The translations under genes were made by a program, and so were the position numbers. DNA of 64,000 nt, from positions 558,001-622,000 of the forward strand of contig JADKHE010000011.1 of NCBI GenBank assembly GCA_016721925.1. The letters are read 5' to 3'. Shown here piece by piece: positions 25,424-34,269 of the stretch. The notes under the pieces are model-generated. The model saw only the letters and a list, made by a program, of their open reading frames with translations. It was not told where the DNA came from and did no database searches. The stretch is from Candidatus Skiveiella danica (lineage in GTDB: Bacteria; Pseudomonadota; Gammaproteobacteria; Burkholderiales; Burkholderiaceae_C). How positions within the stretch are numbered: the stretch's first letter is position 1; each line of letters opens with the position of its first letter.

Positions 25424-26290
25424 CTACAGTCCGGTGAAGCGGCTGACGGCCGCAAAGTACAGCCGGTAGGGTAGCAGGCGCAGCAGTTTGAGCCAGCGCG
25501 TGAAGCGTTTGGGGAAATGGATGTCAAAGCGGCCGCGTGCCCAGCCGCGAAGGATCTCGATGGCTGCCTGCTCGGGCGTGATCAGCGCCGGCATGGTGAA
25601 GGCGTTCTGTTGGGTCAACGGGGTCTCGACGAAGCCGGGATTGATCAGGCTCACGCCGATGCCGGCGTCGCGCAGGTCGAGGTAGAGCGTTTCCGCCAGG
25701 TTGATCAGCGCCGCCTTGGTGGGGCCATAGGCCAGGCCTTGTGGCAGGCCCCGAAAGCCAGCCACGCTGCTGACCAGGCTGATGTGGCCGGCCCCGCGCT
25801 CCAGCATGGACGGAATGATCGCGTCGAGCACCCGCAGGGCACCGGTGTAGTTCACCTCCTGGTGCCGCAGCATGTCGGGCAGGTCGAACGCGGTGGCTCG
25901 CTGCGCGCGGTAGTGTCCGGCGCAGTACAGCACAACGTCGACCGGACCCTGCGCCAGCACCGTCCGGGCAGCCTTGGCCACGCTGGCGGCATCGGTCACA
26001 TCCAGGGCCACCGGAACAATCGTCGTGCCCGTGGCGGCGCTCTGACCCACCTGGCTGGCTGCGAAGTCCAGCAGGGTCTGTTCCGTGCGGGCCGACACCA
26101 CGAGGCGGGCGCCCTTCTTCAGCAGCGCCTCGGCCGTCGCGCGCCCGATGCCACTGGAGGCACCGATGATCCAGACGCGTTGTCCCTCCCAGGCCGTCAG
26201 CGGCGGGTTCAGGGGCGCGAACCATCCTCGTGACGGTGCGCTGCCGACATTCAGCGGTACAGGCCGAGCTGGACTGAAGGTGGCTTTCAT
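25424..26290 (-). CDS. SDR family NAD(P)-dependent oxidoreductase
   Basis: Short-chain dehydrogenase of 288 residues. The cofactor motif G-A-S-S-G-I-G lies at about residues 43-49, the catalytic serine region is L-V-S-S-V-A-G-F, and the Y-x3-K pair is Y-G-P-T-K. About 35 extra N-terminal residues precede the Rossmann fold. The start overlaps the stop of the DUF3833 gene (ATGA). Its substrate is presumably a lipid or related intermediate of this operon, by context only. Confidence 0.92.
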   Translation of the reverse strand: MKATFSPARPVPLNVGSAPSRGWFAPLNPPLTAWEGQRVWIIGASSGIGRATAEALLKKGARLVVSARTEQTLLDFAASQVGQSAATGTTIVPVALDVTDAASVAKAARTVLAQGPVDVVLYCAGHYRAQRATAFDLPDMLRHQEVNYTGALRVLDAIIPSMLERGAGHISLVSSVAGFRGLPQGLAYGPTKAALINLAETLYLDLRDAGIGVSLINPGFVETPLTQQNAFTMPALITPEQAAIEILRGWARGRFDIHFPKRFTRWLKLLRLLPYRLYFAAVSRFTGL

Positions 26291-26826
26291 GGCCTTTTCA
26301 CGAACGACAACGTGACCTCACCCAGCCGCACGCCCCACTTGCTCATCACCGCGGTGTTGAGCATGACCCGACCGTCCATAAGGTACATCCAGTCGTCGAA
26401 CTCCACGTTCCACACCTTGCCATCGACGGGCAAGGCGAGTGTGTATTTCCAGTTGAAGGCGTTGCCACGGGCTTGACCGGTCGCCTCGCCCACCACATCG
26501 TCCGCGGTGCCGGTGTAGCGACCGTCGGCGAAGCGCTTCAGGCGCCAGATGCGCTTTTGCAGGGTGCCGTCGGAATAGATGAAGTCCTCGTCGAGCACGC
26601 CTTCATCGCCGGTCCAGGTGCAGCGCATGACGACGGTGAAGCGCTTGACGACCTTGCCGGAGCGATCGGTGAACAGGCCATAGGCGTCCAGCGTGCCGTT
26701 GAAGTACTCCCGCAGATCCAGCACAGGCTTTTCCGATGCATAGTCGTTGATCTGGGGGCCAGCGCAGCCCGCGAGGGCCAGGGCGGCCGAGCCGGCCATG
26801 CCGGTCAGAAGAAGTCGTCGTTTCAT
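26287..26826 (-). CDS. DUF3833 family lipoprotein
   Basis: Lipoprotein of 179 residues with a signal peptide and lipobox L-A-G-C at about residues 18-21. The mature part (L-D-L-R-E-Y-F-N-G-T-L-D-A-Y-G-L-F-T-D-R-S-G and W-x-V-x-F-D-D-W-M-Y) matches the DUF3833 family, which has a beta-rich, lipocalin-like appearance. It overlaps the MFS stop (ATGA) upstream and the SDR start downstream. The family recurs in light and oxidative-stress operons with cyclopropane-synthase-like enzymes. Confidence 0.88.
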   Translation of the reverse strand: MKRRLLLTGMAGSAALALAGCAGPQINDYASEKPVLDLREYFNGTLDAYGLFTDRSGKVVKRFTVVMRCTWTGDEGVLDEDFIYSDGTLQKRIWRLKRFADGRYTGTADDVVGEATGQARGNAFNWKYTLALPVDGKVWNVEFDDWMYLMDGRVMLNTAVMSKWGVRLGEVTLSFVKRP

Positions 26827-28133
26827 GAAGGGCTCCGCAAGAGTGAAGGGGCGCTCGGGGCGGCCCTGGGCCGGATCACCAGGGCGTAGAGCGCGCCGGC
26901 GGCCAGCAGCTTGAGCGCGCAGGGCAGGGCGCAATAGGCCAGGGTGAGTGCCTGCAGGGACTGTGGGTCGGTGGTGCCTGGGGTGTAGCCGGCCAGCGCC
27001 AGCAGGGGCAGGGCCAGCCCGGCCGACAGGGCGAGATTGAGCTTGACCGCGAAGTTCCACCAGCCGAAGTACGCCCCTTCGGCTTTGCCGCGGTCGCCGT
27101 TGGCATCAATCACGCCGGCCAGGAGCGCGCCGGGCAGTGCCAGGTCCGTGCCGAGTGCTGCGCCAGACAGGGCGCAGACGATCAGGAACAACGAGGCATC
27201 CCCAGCGCCCAGCGTGGCGGCCCAGGCAAAGGTGGCGACCGCCAGAACGATACCGACGAGCCAGGTTCGCGCGAGGCCGAAGCGCCGCACGGCGCGCATC
27301 CACAGAGGCAATGAGATGGCCGCACTGACAAAGTACAGACCGAGGAAGGCCGGCTCCAGGGCGGGTGGTGCCTGCAACCGGTCTTGCACGAAGAACAGCA
27401 CCAGGGTGGCCGGGATGGCGCTGGCAATCCCGTTCAGCATGAACACGGCCAGCAGGCGCCGGAATGCCGGGTGTCGCAGGGGATGCCAGAGGCTGCCCGC
27501 GGTGGCCGCCTTCTCCACCGCGGGTACGCGCTGGCTATCCGGCCGGGGGCGTGGCGCACGCGACCAGGCCAGCCACCCCAGGAACAGCGCGATCGCCAGC
27601 AGCACCGTGGTCGCGGGCATGCCGAGCAGGCCCGGGGCCAGCGCGGCCAACACCACCCCCACCAAGCCCAGCCCTTCGCGCCAGGCAACAATCCGCCCGC
27701 GTTGCCATTCGTCCCCGCCGAGCATGGCACCCCAGGCCTGGTGCGTGATGGACAGCAGGCTGTAGGCGGTGTAGGTCAAGACCAGCGCGCCCGCTGCCCA
27801 GAACAGCAAGGCCGTGGTTCCGCGCACCGGAGGCAGGAACAGGGCGGCAAATCCGGCGGCCAGCGCGATCGCGGCGATGGCCCCGGCGCCCAGCACGCTG
27901 CCTAGCGATCGCGCAAACAGGCGATCGCCCAGGCGTCCCAGCAGGGGATCAATGAAGGCGTCGAGCAGCCGGGCGCCCAGCAGCAATGCGCCGAGCAAGG
28001 CCAGCGGCACGCCGAATTCCCGCGCATAGTGGTTCGGCAGGATCACGTACAGCGGCAAAGCGAGGAACGCCAGGGGCAGGCCCAGGCCGCCATACAAGGC
28101 GCCCTTCCGAGCGGAAAAGACCGGTTCAGTCAT
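26823..28133 (-). CDS. MFS transporter, GPH/MFS_2-like
   Basis: Membrane transporter of 436 residues with about twelve helices, similar to the glycoside-pentoside-hexuronide (MFS_2) group: D-A-F-I-D-P-L-L-G-R-L-G-D-R is the characteristic loop motif after helix 2. In this operon type such a protein may move lipid-related molecules rather than sugars; that is inference. It follows the chalcone-isomerase-like gene after 21 bases and overlaps the DUF3833 gene. Confidence 0.88.
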   Translation of the reverse strand: MTEPVFSARKGALYGGLGLPLAFLALPLYVILPNHYAREFGVPLALLGALLLGARLLDAFIDPLLGRLGDRLFARSLGSVLGAGAIAAIALAAGFAALFLPPVRGTTALLFWAAGALVLTYTAYSLLSITHQAWGAMLGGDEWQRGRIVAWREGLGLVGVVLAALAPGLLGMPATTVLLAIALFLGWLAWSRAPRPRPDSQRVPAVEKAATAGSLWHPLRHPAFRRLLAVFMLNGIASAIPATLVLFFVQDRLQAPPALEPAFLGLYFVSAAISLPLWMRAVRRFGLARTWLVGIVLAVATFAWAATLGAGDASLFLIVCALSGAALGTDLALPGALLAGVIDANGDRGKAEGAYFGWWNFAVKLNLALSAGLALPLLALAGYTPGTTDPQSLQALTLAYCALPCALKLLAAGALYALVIRPRAAPSAPSLLRSPS

Positions 28134-28154
28134 GCCGGGCAGGCCGATCAGGTG

Positions 28155-28727
28155 TCACGGCTGGACCTGCGCCAGCAGGGACTGGCGCAGCGCGGGTTCG
28201 GAGGTGGCGGGCGACAGCCAGATGCCGAAGAACAGCGGGGCAAACTCGGGGTCGCGCACTTCTCCGTAGGGCTTGCCGTTGAGCAGGAAGCGCACGCCGG
28301 TCCCTGGCAGATGCAGACCCGTGATGCTGTCGCCCTTTTTCACATCGGGCAGCGCGGCGCGCAGGGCGCCTTGCCATTCCTCGGCCCGGGCGTCACTGAA
28401 GCGGCTGATGCGACGCATTTCCTCGATCGATCGCGTGGCGATCTCGGTTCGTGTGAAGGTGCGCAGGTAGTCCAGTTCCAGAGCGAAAGTGTGCCGCGCG
28501 AAATCCGGCGCCTGAAATCCCGGGCGCACCCACAGGCGGGCCTGGTAAATGTCCAGTCCCCAGAAACGCAACCGGGCCGTGCCGGCCAGCCTGGCGCCAC
28601 TCAGCGCAGAAGGGGCCGCCGAAACCGATGGCACCGGCTCAGGGACCGTGCTGGCGACAGAATTTGAACAAAATAGGGCAAATCCCAGCGAAAAATGGAC
28701 CAGATATGCTATTGATTTAGGAGTCAT
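28155..28727 (-). CDS. chalcone isomerase-like exported protein
   Basis: Protein of 190 residues with a signal peptide and a chalcone-isomerase-like domain (G-T-A-R-L-R-F-W-G-L-D-I-Y-Q-A-R-L-W and K-K-G-D-S-I-T-G-L-H-L-P-G-T-G-V-R-F). Bacterial members are not flavonoid enzymes and probably bind fatty acids. The ATG at 28727 overlaps the stop of the cfa-like gene. The signal peptide (F-S-L-G-F-A-L-F-C-S-N) is encoded by a copy of the dispersed repeat. Confidence 0.85.
   Translation of the reverse strand: MTPKSIAYLVHFSLGFALFCSNSVASTVPEPVPSVSAAPSALSGARLAGTARLRFWGLDIYQARLWVRPGFQAPDFARHTFALELDYLRTFTRTEIATRSIEEMRRISRFSDARAEEWQGALRAALPDVKKGDSITGLHLPGTGVRFLLNGKPYGEVRDPEFAPLFFGIWLSPATSEPALRQSLLAQVQP
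28661..28720 (-). repeat. dispersed repeat, copy 6 (signal peptide of chalcone isomerase-like gene)
   Basis: On the minus strand CTAAATCAATAGCATATC, then CCATTTTTCGCTGGGATTT. The core is read as F-S-L-G-F, the same sense as in dat and leuS. Confidence 0.6.
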
Positions 28728-29941
28728 GGCCGTGCCAAGGTGTACTGCACCACGTCGATGCTGGATTCCGCGAAGGCCGCTTCGCAGTAGGCGAGATAGA
28801 ACTCCCAGGTGTGCATGAAGCGCTCGTCGAAGCCTTGTCGCTGGACTTGATGGCGGTGGGCAAGGAACTGCTCGCGCCACCTTCTGAGCGTCTCGGCGTA
28901 GTCCGCGCCGAAGGCGAACTCGTCCACCACCTTCAGTCCGGCGGCCGCGGCTTCGCGCCGAAACTCGCGCGGGCAGGGCAGGCAGCCACCCGGGAAGATG
29001 TATTGCTGGATGAAGTCGGTGGATGCGATATAGCGGTCCCACAGGGCGTCGTCAATCACGATGCTCTGGATGCAGGCTTTGCCCCCCGGCTTCAGAAGCC
29101 GATGAACCGTCTGGAAATAGGTGGGCCAGTATTCGCGGCCAACGGCCTCGACCATTTCAATGGAGCAGATGGCGTCGAACGGCGCATCCTGGATGGCGCG
29201 GTAATCCTGTAGTCGCAGATCGGCCTGGTTCTGCGTCCCAAGCCGGGCCATGCGGGCCTGTGCGAAAGCGAGCTGCTCGGTGGACAGGGTGACGCCGGTG
29301 ACGGAGGCATGGAACTCGGTGGTGGCCATTTCGGTCAAGGCACCCCATCCACAACCGATCTCCAATACGCGGTTGCCCGGCTGCACACCGGCCATGCGCA
29401 GGGCGCGGCGCACCTTGGCATGCTGTGCGGTTTGCATGGACTGGCTCTGGTCGCCGTCGAACCAGGCCGACGAGTAGTTCATCGTGTCGTCCAGCCAGAG
29501 CTGGTAGAACGCATTGCCCAGGTCGTAGTGGGCGTGGATGTTCTTGCGGCTGTTGGACCGGCTGTTGCGGCGCATCAGATGGCGCAAGCGGTACAGGAAC
29601 CGTCCGGCCCAGCTGCCGTGGATCACGTCTTCCACGTCGCGACGGTTGCGCACCAGCACCCGGATCAGCGCGGTCAGGTTGGGGGTGGTCCAGTCGCCCG
29701 CGATGTAACTTTCGGCAAAACCGATGTCGCCCGAGCGCAGCGCCGCGGCGCACACGTTCCAGTTCTTCAGCGTCATCACGGCGTGGGGCAGTTCGCCGTT
29801 GCCGAAGCTCTGGGTTTCACCGTTGGGCAACTGCATCGTCAGCGTGCCATGGCGGATCCTTTGCAGCAGTCGCAGGACACTGCGAGCTGCGGCCGGCGCG
29901 CCGTGGGGCAGGGAGAGCGAGGGGGCGGTCAGGGTGTTCAT
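28724..29941 (-). CDS. cyclopropane-fatty-acyl-phospholipid synthase family methyltransferase
   Basis: SAM-dependent lipid methyltransferase of 405 residues. The SAM motif is V-L-E-I-G-C-G-W-G, followed by the family motifs S-I-E-M-V-E-A-V-G and Q-Y-I-F-P-G-G. It modifies unsaturated acyl chains in membrane phospholipids. In this gene neighbourhood a homologue has been tied to methylated furan fatty acid precursors rather than cyclopropane rings, so the exact product is uncertain. The gene is co-directional with DUF1365 (58-base gap) and overlaps the next gene. Confidence 0.9.
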   Translation of the reverse strand: MNTLTAPSLSLPHGAPAAARSVLRLLQRIRHGTLTMQLPNGETQSFGNGELPHAVMTLKNWNVCAAALRSGDIGFAESYIAGDWTTPNLTALIRVLVRNRRDVEDVIHGSWAGRFLYRLRHLMRRNSRSNSRKNIHAHYDLGNAFYQLWLDDTMNYSSAWFDGDQSQSMQTAQHAKVRRALRMAGVQPGNRVLEIGCGWGALTEMATTEFHASVTGVTLSTEQLAFAQARMARLGTQNQADLRLQDYRAIQDAPFDAICSIEMVEAVGREYWPTYFQTVHRLLKPGGKACIQSIVIDDALWDRYIASTDFIQQYIFPGGCLPCPREFRREAAAAGLKVVDEFAFGADYAETLRRWREQFLAHRHQVQRQGFDERFMHTWEFYLAYCEAAFAESSIDVVQYTLARP

Positions 29942-29999
29942 GGCCGAGTAGGTTTTCAGGTGAATCGAGGGAAAGGGCGGTGGTTGTATCTGTGGACGC

Positions 30000-30782
30000 T
30001 CAGGGCGTTTGGCGGCTCACCCATTCGGCCGGTGGCGCTGGCTTGTGGCGGAACGGAACCCGCTTGAGCCAGAGGCGAAGGGCCTGCCAGTGGATGCGGG
30101 CGACTACGCCCAAGGTCAGAGCGGGGTAGCGCAGCAGGGCTCTGCGCAGGCTTGTCGGGGTGACGGGTTGCAGCGTTCCGCTGAGGCTGGTCTCGATCAG
30201 GGGGCCGTCGGCGTCGTCATGGTCGACGCGGGCAATGATGTGCTCCCCACCGTCGTTGTGGGAGCGCATGAACCGGAAACGATACTGGCCATCCGTGCTG
30301 CAGAACGGGGACACATGAAAGACCTTGTCGGCACGCAGTTCAGCGCCGAATGCCGGCTGATCCAGCAAGTAGCAGTGCCGCTCGCCGAAGGTGTTGTTGA
30401 CCTCGGCGACGACCGCGCGCAGGTCCCCGTGGGGGGTATGGCAGTACCAGAAACTCACCGGTTTGAAGGTATGGCCCAGCACCCGCGGATAGGTCTGCAG
30501 CCAGGCCTCGCCGGTGGCATCCTGGATGCCGGCCTCCTGCAAGAGTGCGTCGAGCCAGGCCAGCGCGCCGCCGCTTTGCGCACTGCGGCCGTCGCCGTGG
30601 TCGCGCTCGTGAAAGCTCAGCAGGCCAGGCCGGTTGAGCGCCAGCGTGTCGCTGCCGTGTGCCCGAAGGTGGCGCATGGGCAACATGAGAAAGTAGGTGG
30701 GGTAGCTGAAGGCATTGCCGACCGGGCGCAGGCGCCGGTGGCGCACTTCGCCGAACCCGATGAGCGCACCTTGCGGGTTCAA
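30000..30782 (-). CDS. DUF1365 family protein
   Basis: Protein of 260 residues of the DUF1365 family: G-E-V-R-H-R-R-L-R-P at the N-terminus, T-Y-P-R-V-L-G-H-T-F-K-P-V-S-F-W-Y-C in the middle, and K-V-F-H-V-S-P-F. The biochemical role is not established; the family is almost always next to a cyclopropane-synthase-like gene and an FAD oxidoreductase, as here. Its start overlaps the FAD oxidoreductase stop. Confidence 0.92.
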   Translation of the reverse strand: MNPQGALIGFGEVRHRRLRPVGNAFSYPTYFLMLPMRHLRAHGSDTLALNRPGLLSFHERDHGDGRSAQSGGALAWLDALLQEAGIQDATGEAWLQTYPRVLGHTFKPVSFWYCHTPHGDLRAVVAEVNNTFGERHCYLLDQPAFGAELRADKVFHVSPFCSTDGQYRFRFMRSHNDGGEHIIARVDHDDADGPLIETSLSGTLQPVTPTSLRRALLRYPALTLGVVARIHWQALRLWLKRVPFRHKPAPPAEWVSRQTP

Positions 30783-32134
30783 GCGGCCACCGCTTCGAGT
30801 TCGATCACCCGCGGTGCCGGCGCCGGACGCTCCCGGCGCGCGCCGGCATCGGCCAGCAACTGGCGTGCGGCGTTCAGGCCTGCCTTCAGGCCGTCTTCGT
30901 GAAAGCCATAGCCCATCCAGGCCCCGGCAAAGTAGGTGTTGCGACGCCCCTGCAAGGCCCGGGCGCGAGACTGGGCGCGAATGGCGGGCTGGTCGAACAC
31001 GGGGTGCTCATAGTCGAATTCGCCCAGGATTTTTTCGGGGTCGATCGCACGGGCCGGGTTCAGCGAAACCAGCACGGATTGCTGGAACGGCAACGGTTGC
31101 AGGCGGTTGATCAGGTAGTGCAGGCACACCCGAGAAGCTTCGGCGTTGGCGCTGGCTGCTCGTTCGTAGTTCCACGCGGCCCAGGCCTTGGCGCGTTGCG
31201 GCAACACCGACGTGTCGGTGTGCAGGATGGCGCGGTTGGGTTGGTAGCGGACGGCGCCCAGCGTCTCTTGTTCTTCGCGCGAAGGGCTGTGCAGTAGCGC
31301 CAGGGACTGGTCGGAATGCGTGGCCAGGATCACTTTGTCGAATGTTTCGGTGCCGTGGTCGGTGGTGATGCGCACGCCGGCGGTTGCCGTGCCGGGGTCG
31401 CGCTCGATACGGCGGACCGGTGTGTTCAGGCGCTTGTCGGCGATGGCCGCCGTGATCTTGTCGACATAGTGGCGCGCGCCGCCCTTGACCGTCCACCACT
31501 GGGGGCGGTTGCTGACCTGCATCAGCCCATGGTTGTGGCAGAAGCGGATCATCGTGGCCACGGGGAACTGCAGCATCTGGTCGGTCGGGCAACTCCAGAT
31601 GCAGCCGAGCATGGGCAGGAAATACCAGTCCCGGAACTCGGCACTGAAGCGGTGCAGTTCCAGGAAGCTGGCCAGGGGCTGCATCAGTTCGGTGTCCTGA
31701 TTGGCAATGGCAATTCGGGTGCACAAGGCATTGAAGCGCAACAGGTCGCGCAGCATCCGGATGAAGCGCGGGTTCAGCAGGTTGCTGCGCTGGGCGAAGA
31801 CCGTGTCGAGACTGGAGCCGCTCCATTCGAGCGTGCGGCCGCTCAGCGCGCCAGGCGCCTGGACCGAGAACGACATGTCGGACTTGACGGTCTCGATGCC
31901 CAGTTCTTCAAACAACTGGATCAGGGTCGGATAGGTGCGTTCGTTGAAGACCAGGAAGCCCGTGTCCACACCGTGGGTGACCGGACCGCCCGGCGTGGGC
32001 AGGGTGATGTCCACGGTGTGGGTGTGGCCGCCAAAGTAGTCTGCGGCCTCAAACAGGGTCAGATCGGCGTGCCCATGCAGTGTGTGGGCGGCAGCGAGGC
32101 CGGAGATACCGGAGCCGATGATGGCGACTTTCAT
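30779..32134 (-). CDS. FAD-dependent NAD(P)-binding amine-oxidase-like oxidoreductase
   Basis: Flavoprotein of 451 residues and first gene of the operon. The dinucleotide motif is I-I-G-S-G-I-S-G-L-A-A-A-H-T-L (residues 5-19), followed by the second Rossmann acid L-F-E-A. It resembles the NAD(P)-binding amine oxidase-like proteins paired with DUF1365 and Cfa. It probably oxidises a lipid-bound substrate. The 5' region carries GTAC-type inverted repeats and abuts an IS island. Confidence 0.92.
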   Translation of the reverse strand: MKVAIIGSGISGLAAAHTLHGHADLTLFEAADYFGGHTHTVDITLPTPGGPVTHGVDTGFLVFNERTYPTLIQLFEELGIETVKSDMSFSVQAPGALSGRTLEWSGSSLDTVFAQRSNLLNPRFIRMLRDLLRFNALCTRIAIANQDTELMQPLASFLELHRFSAEFRDWYFLPMLGCIWSCPTDQMLQFPVATMIRFCHNHGLMQVSNRPQWWTVKGGARHYVDKITAAIADKRLNTPVRRIERDPGTATAGVRITTDHGTETFDKVILATHSDQSLALLHSPSREEQETLGAVRYQPNRAILHTDTSVLPQRAKAWAAWNYERAASANAEASRVCLHYLINRLQPLPFQQSVLVSLNPARAIDPEKILGEFDYEHPVFDQPAIRAQSRARALQGRRNTYFAGAWMGYGFHEDGLKAGLNAARQLLADAGARRERPAPAPRVIELEAVAA

Positions 32135-32179
32135 GGGACTTCCTGGTTTAGGGCGTTAAACAGGGCAGTATTCAATTCA

Positions 32180-32201
32180 GTACAGGATGTACTCGCGTAC
32201 A
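32180..32201 (-). promoter_or_regulatory. candidate operator upstream of the eight-gene operon
   Basis: GTACA-GGA-TGTAC (32180-32192) overlaps TGTAC-TCGC-GTACA (32188-32201), 46-67 bases upstream of the FAD oxidoreductase start; a further TGTACA lies at 32312-32317. TGTACA-like half-sites are typical of the MlrA/LitR/CarH branch of MerR regulators, which control homologous operons elsewhere. No such regulator gene is in the window. Confidence 0.45.
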
Positions 32202-32422
32202 AGCCTGCGGAGAAACTATCCGGAGTACTGCTGTAACAGGATCGGCTGCGCAAAGCACGGGGTGAACAAGGCATCGATCTCCCTGCGCTATGTCAGACTG
32301 CTGACGGTTTTTGTACATCAAATTCGGTTCGCGAAAAGGTCCGATCTCAATGTCAAGCCAGATAAGGGTGAGGTGAATTTTCAATTGTGAGTCGCTTTAT
32401 CTACATTCCGGTAAAATTATGA

Positions 32423-32833
32423 CTATACGGTAATTCCATGTTTTATTTGGTATAAAATGTCCCTTGCACGTTTGCGGTCATTGCCTTGTGGGCATGACTT
32501 GGCCAGTTTGGGTTTTTCAAGCAAATGACGGAATCGCAGGGTGGTGACCCAGTAGGCAAACCGCTCAATGTGGGTCACCACGGCAAAATTGCGGTACAGG
32601 GTAATGTCAAGCAAGGCTTCATCTATCGCTGGCTGTGAAGCGTCAACAGGTTGTTGACTGAAAGGTTGAGTCTGGATATGGGGGTGGCGCACCCGGTCCG
32701 TGCGGGCGGTGCCAGTTGTGGTGATGATTCCAGGCGTCCAGAGCGGTGGCACCGACGGCCCCCCATTTTCAGTAGCACTGGGCTTTGGAGTCCGGGGTGA
32801 ATTTAACTGGTGTTTAAACCACCGTTTTTGCAT
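32423..32833 (-). pseudogene. IS5-family transposase relic
   Basis: The minus-strand frame contains A-L-L-D-I-T-L-Y-R-N-F and L-R-F-R-H-L-L-E-K-P-K-L-A, clear pieces of an IS5-type transposase N-terminal region, with scrambled sequence between and no catalytic domain. It is a decayed remnant left of the intact IS407-like element. The rest of the 32135-32851 gap is low-G+C leader sequence of the operon to the left. Confidence 0.6.
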
Positions 32834-32922
32834 AAGCTGTCGGTGTCAGGCTGACCTGCCCCCCGCCAGCCGTACCAGGCTGAAGTTAGTGAAGTCTGTC
32901 AACCACCCGGAGAATGACGGAC

Positions 32923-33189
32923 ATGAAGAAGAGCAGATTCACCGAAGAACAGATCATCGGGTTCCTGCGGCAGGCCGAGGCTGGCCTGCCGATCAAGGAG
33001 CTTTGTCGCAATGGCGGCTTCAGCGACGCGACGTTTTACAAGTGGCGCGCCAGGTTTGGCGGCATGCAGGTTTCCGAGGCCCAACGCCTGCGTGAACTGG
33101 AGTCCGAGAACGCCAAGCTCAAACGGCTACTGGCCGAGGCCCACCTGGACATGCACGCGCTCAAGAGCGTCCTGGGGGTAAAGCGCTAG
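32923..33189 (+). CDS. IS407-group transposase OrfA
   Basis: OrfA of 88 residues: helix-turn-helix protein (S-R-F-T-E-E-Q-I-I-G-F-L-R-Q-A-E-A-G) with a C-terminal leucine-zipper-like stretch (L-R-E-L-E-S-E-N-A-K-L-K-R-L-L). It binds the IS ends and dimerises. ATG at 32923 follows GGAG at a normal distance; the ATG at 32914 would be too close. A -1 frameshift before its stop would give the OrfAB transposase. Confidence 0.88.
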   Translation: MKKSRFTEEQIIGFLRQAEAGLPIKELCRNGGFSDATFYKWRARFGGMQVSEAQRLRELESENAKLKRLLAEAHLDMHALKSVLGVKR

Positions 33190-33221
33190 CCCCACAGGCC
33201 AGGCGCGAGGCTGTTGGGCGC

Positions 33222-34046
33222 ATGGTGAGCGAGCACCATTTGTCTGAACGCCGAGCGTGCCGTCTTGTGGGGCTCTCCCGCGACAGCTACCGCCATCCAC
33301 CCGAGACCAACCCGATGACCCAGGATCTCACAGGCAAGATCGTCGAGATCGCCCAGGCCCGCCGACGATTCGGCTACCGGCGCATCCACGACATGTTGCG
33401 CCCGGAGTTCCCCGGCGTGAACCACAAGCGCGTGTACCGCCTCTACCGGCAAGCCAACCTGGCCGTGCGCCGGCGCAAGAAGGGCAAGCGCCCTGTCAAC
33501 GAGCGGGTGCCGCGGCAACTGGCACGCACGGTCAACGAGGTCTGGAGCGTGGATTTTGTGAGCGACAGCCTCTCTGGAGGCCGGCGCCTGAAGTACCTGA
33601 CCGTGGCCGACGATTTCAGCCACGAGAGCGTGGACATTGCGGTGGACTTCGGCATTTCAGGCCAGTACGTGACCCGCGTTCTGGATCGGGCAGCGCTGTT
33701 TCGTGGCTACTCGCAAGCCGTGCGCACCGACAACGGCCCGGAGTTCACCAGCCGGGCGTTCATGGCCTGGGTGCAGACCCACGGCATTCGCCACATCCTG
33801 ATCCAGCCTGGACGCCCGATGCAGAACGGCTACATCGAGAGCTTCAACGGCAAGTTCCGTGACGAGCATCTGAATGACGGCTGGTTTCAGACCTTGCTCC
33901 AGGCGCGTGAGGCCGTGGCCATATGGCGAAAGGACTACAACGAAGTCAGGCCCCACAGCAGCCTGGGGCGCATCCCCCCGGCTCGATTCGCCGAGCTGCA
34001 TCGCCAGCGCGCTGGCGATGCAGCTCAACACCCTTTAACTCAATGA
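33222..34046 (+). CDS. IS407-group transposase OrfB
   Basis: DDE transposase of 274 residues from its first in-frame ATG. The integrase core shows D in V-W-S-V-D-F-V, D in V-R-T-D-N-G-P-E-F and E in G-Y-I-E-S-F-N-G-K. It lies in the -1 frame relative to OrfA, as expected for this group. No internal stop is seen, so this copy may still be active. Confidence 0.9.
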   Translation: MVSEHHLSERRACRLVGLSRDSYRHPPETNPMTQDLTGKIVEIAQARRRFGYRRIHDMLRPEFPGVNHKRVYRLYRQANLAVRRRKKGKRPVNERVPRQLARTVNEVWSVDFVSDSLSGGRRLKYLTVADDFSHESVDIAVDFGISGQYVTRVLDRAALFRGYSQAVRTDNGPEFTSRAFMAWVQTHGIRHILIQPGRPMQNGYIESFNGKFRDEHLNDGWFQTLLQAREAVAIWRKDYNEVRPHSSLGRIPPARFAELHRQRAGDAAQHPLTQ

Positions 34047-34110
34047 CAAATCGATTACCCTTGAACCCGGACTTCCACTTTTGATTGGTACGGTGAATGG
34101 GGGCAGGTCA

Positions 34111-34223
34111 GTAGTACTAGCCTCCGAGAAGCCGTGCCTGCGGCACAGCTTCGCTACCGCCAGGTCCCCCTAGGCTTCGCGCAGGAAGCCAATGATCTGT
34201 TCTTCGGTAAATCTCTTCCTCAC
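34111..34223 (-). pseudogene. IS3-type orfA relic interrupted by the IS407-like element
   Basis: Minus strand from GTG at 34223 reads V-R-K-R-F-T-E-E-Q-I-I-G-F-L-R-E-A, then a stop, then L-C-R-R-H-G-F-S-E-A-S in the next segment, ending exactly at the right end of the IS407-like element. The missing continuation is not found on the other side of that element. Confidence 0.65.
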
Positions 34224-34269
34224 GTCCAATCTACTGTCTATGGGATTGGACTCCTGAGTTAAGCGCTAC

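Larger units (their letters stand above)
32852..34110 (+). mobile_element. IS3 family, IS407-group insertion sequence (apparently intact)
   Basis: A 1259-base element with terminal inverted repeats beginning TGACCTGCCCCC at both ends (32852-32863 and complement at 34099-34110) plus a shared inner GTACC. It carries orfA and orfB in different frames. The flanks (AGGC left, GTAG right) show no target duplication, so one side has been rearranged since insertion. The right end lies inside an older IS3-type orfA relic. Confidence 0.88.

Noticed and set aside
32848..34114. Target duplication flanking the IS407-like element
   Set aside because: Flanking bases AGGC and GTAG do not match, so none is claimed.
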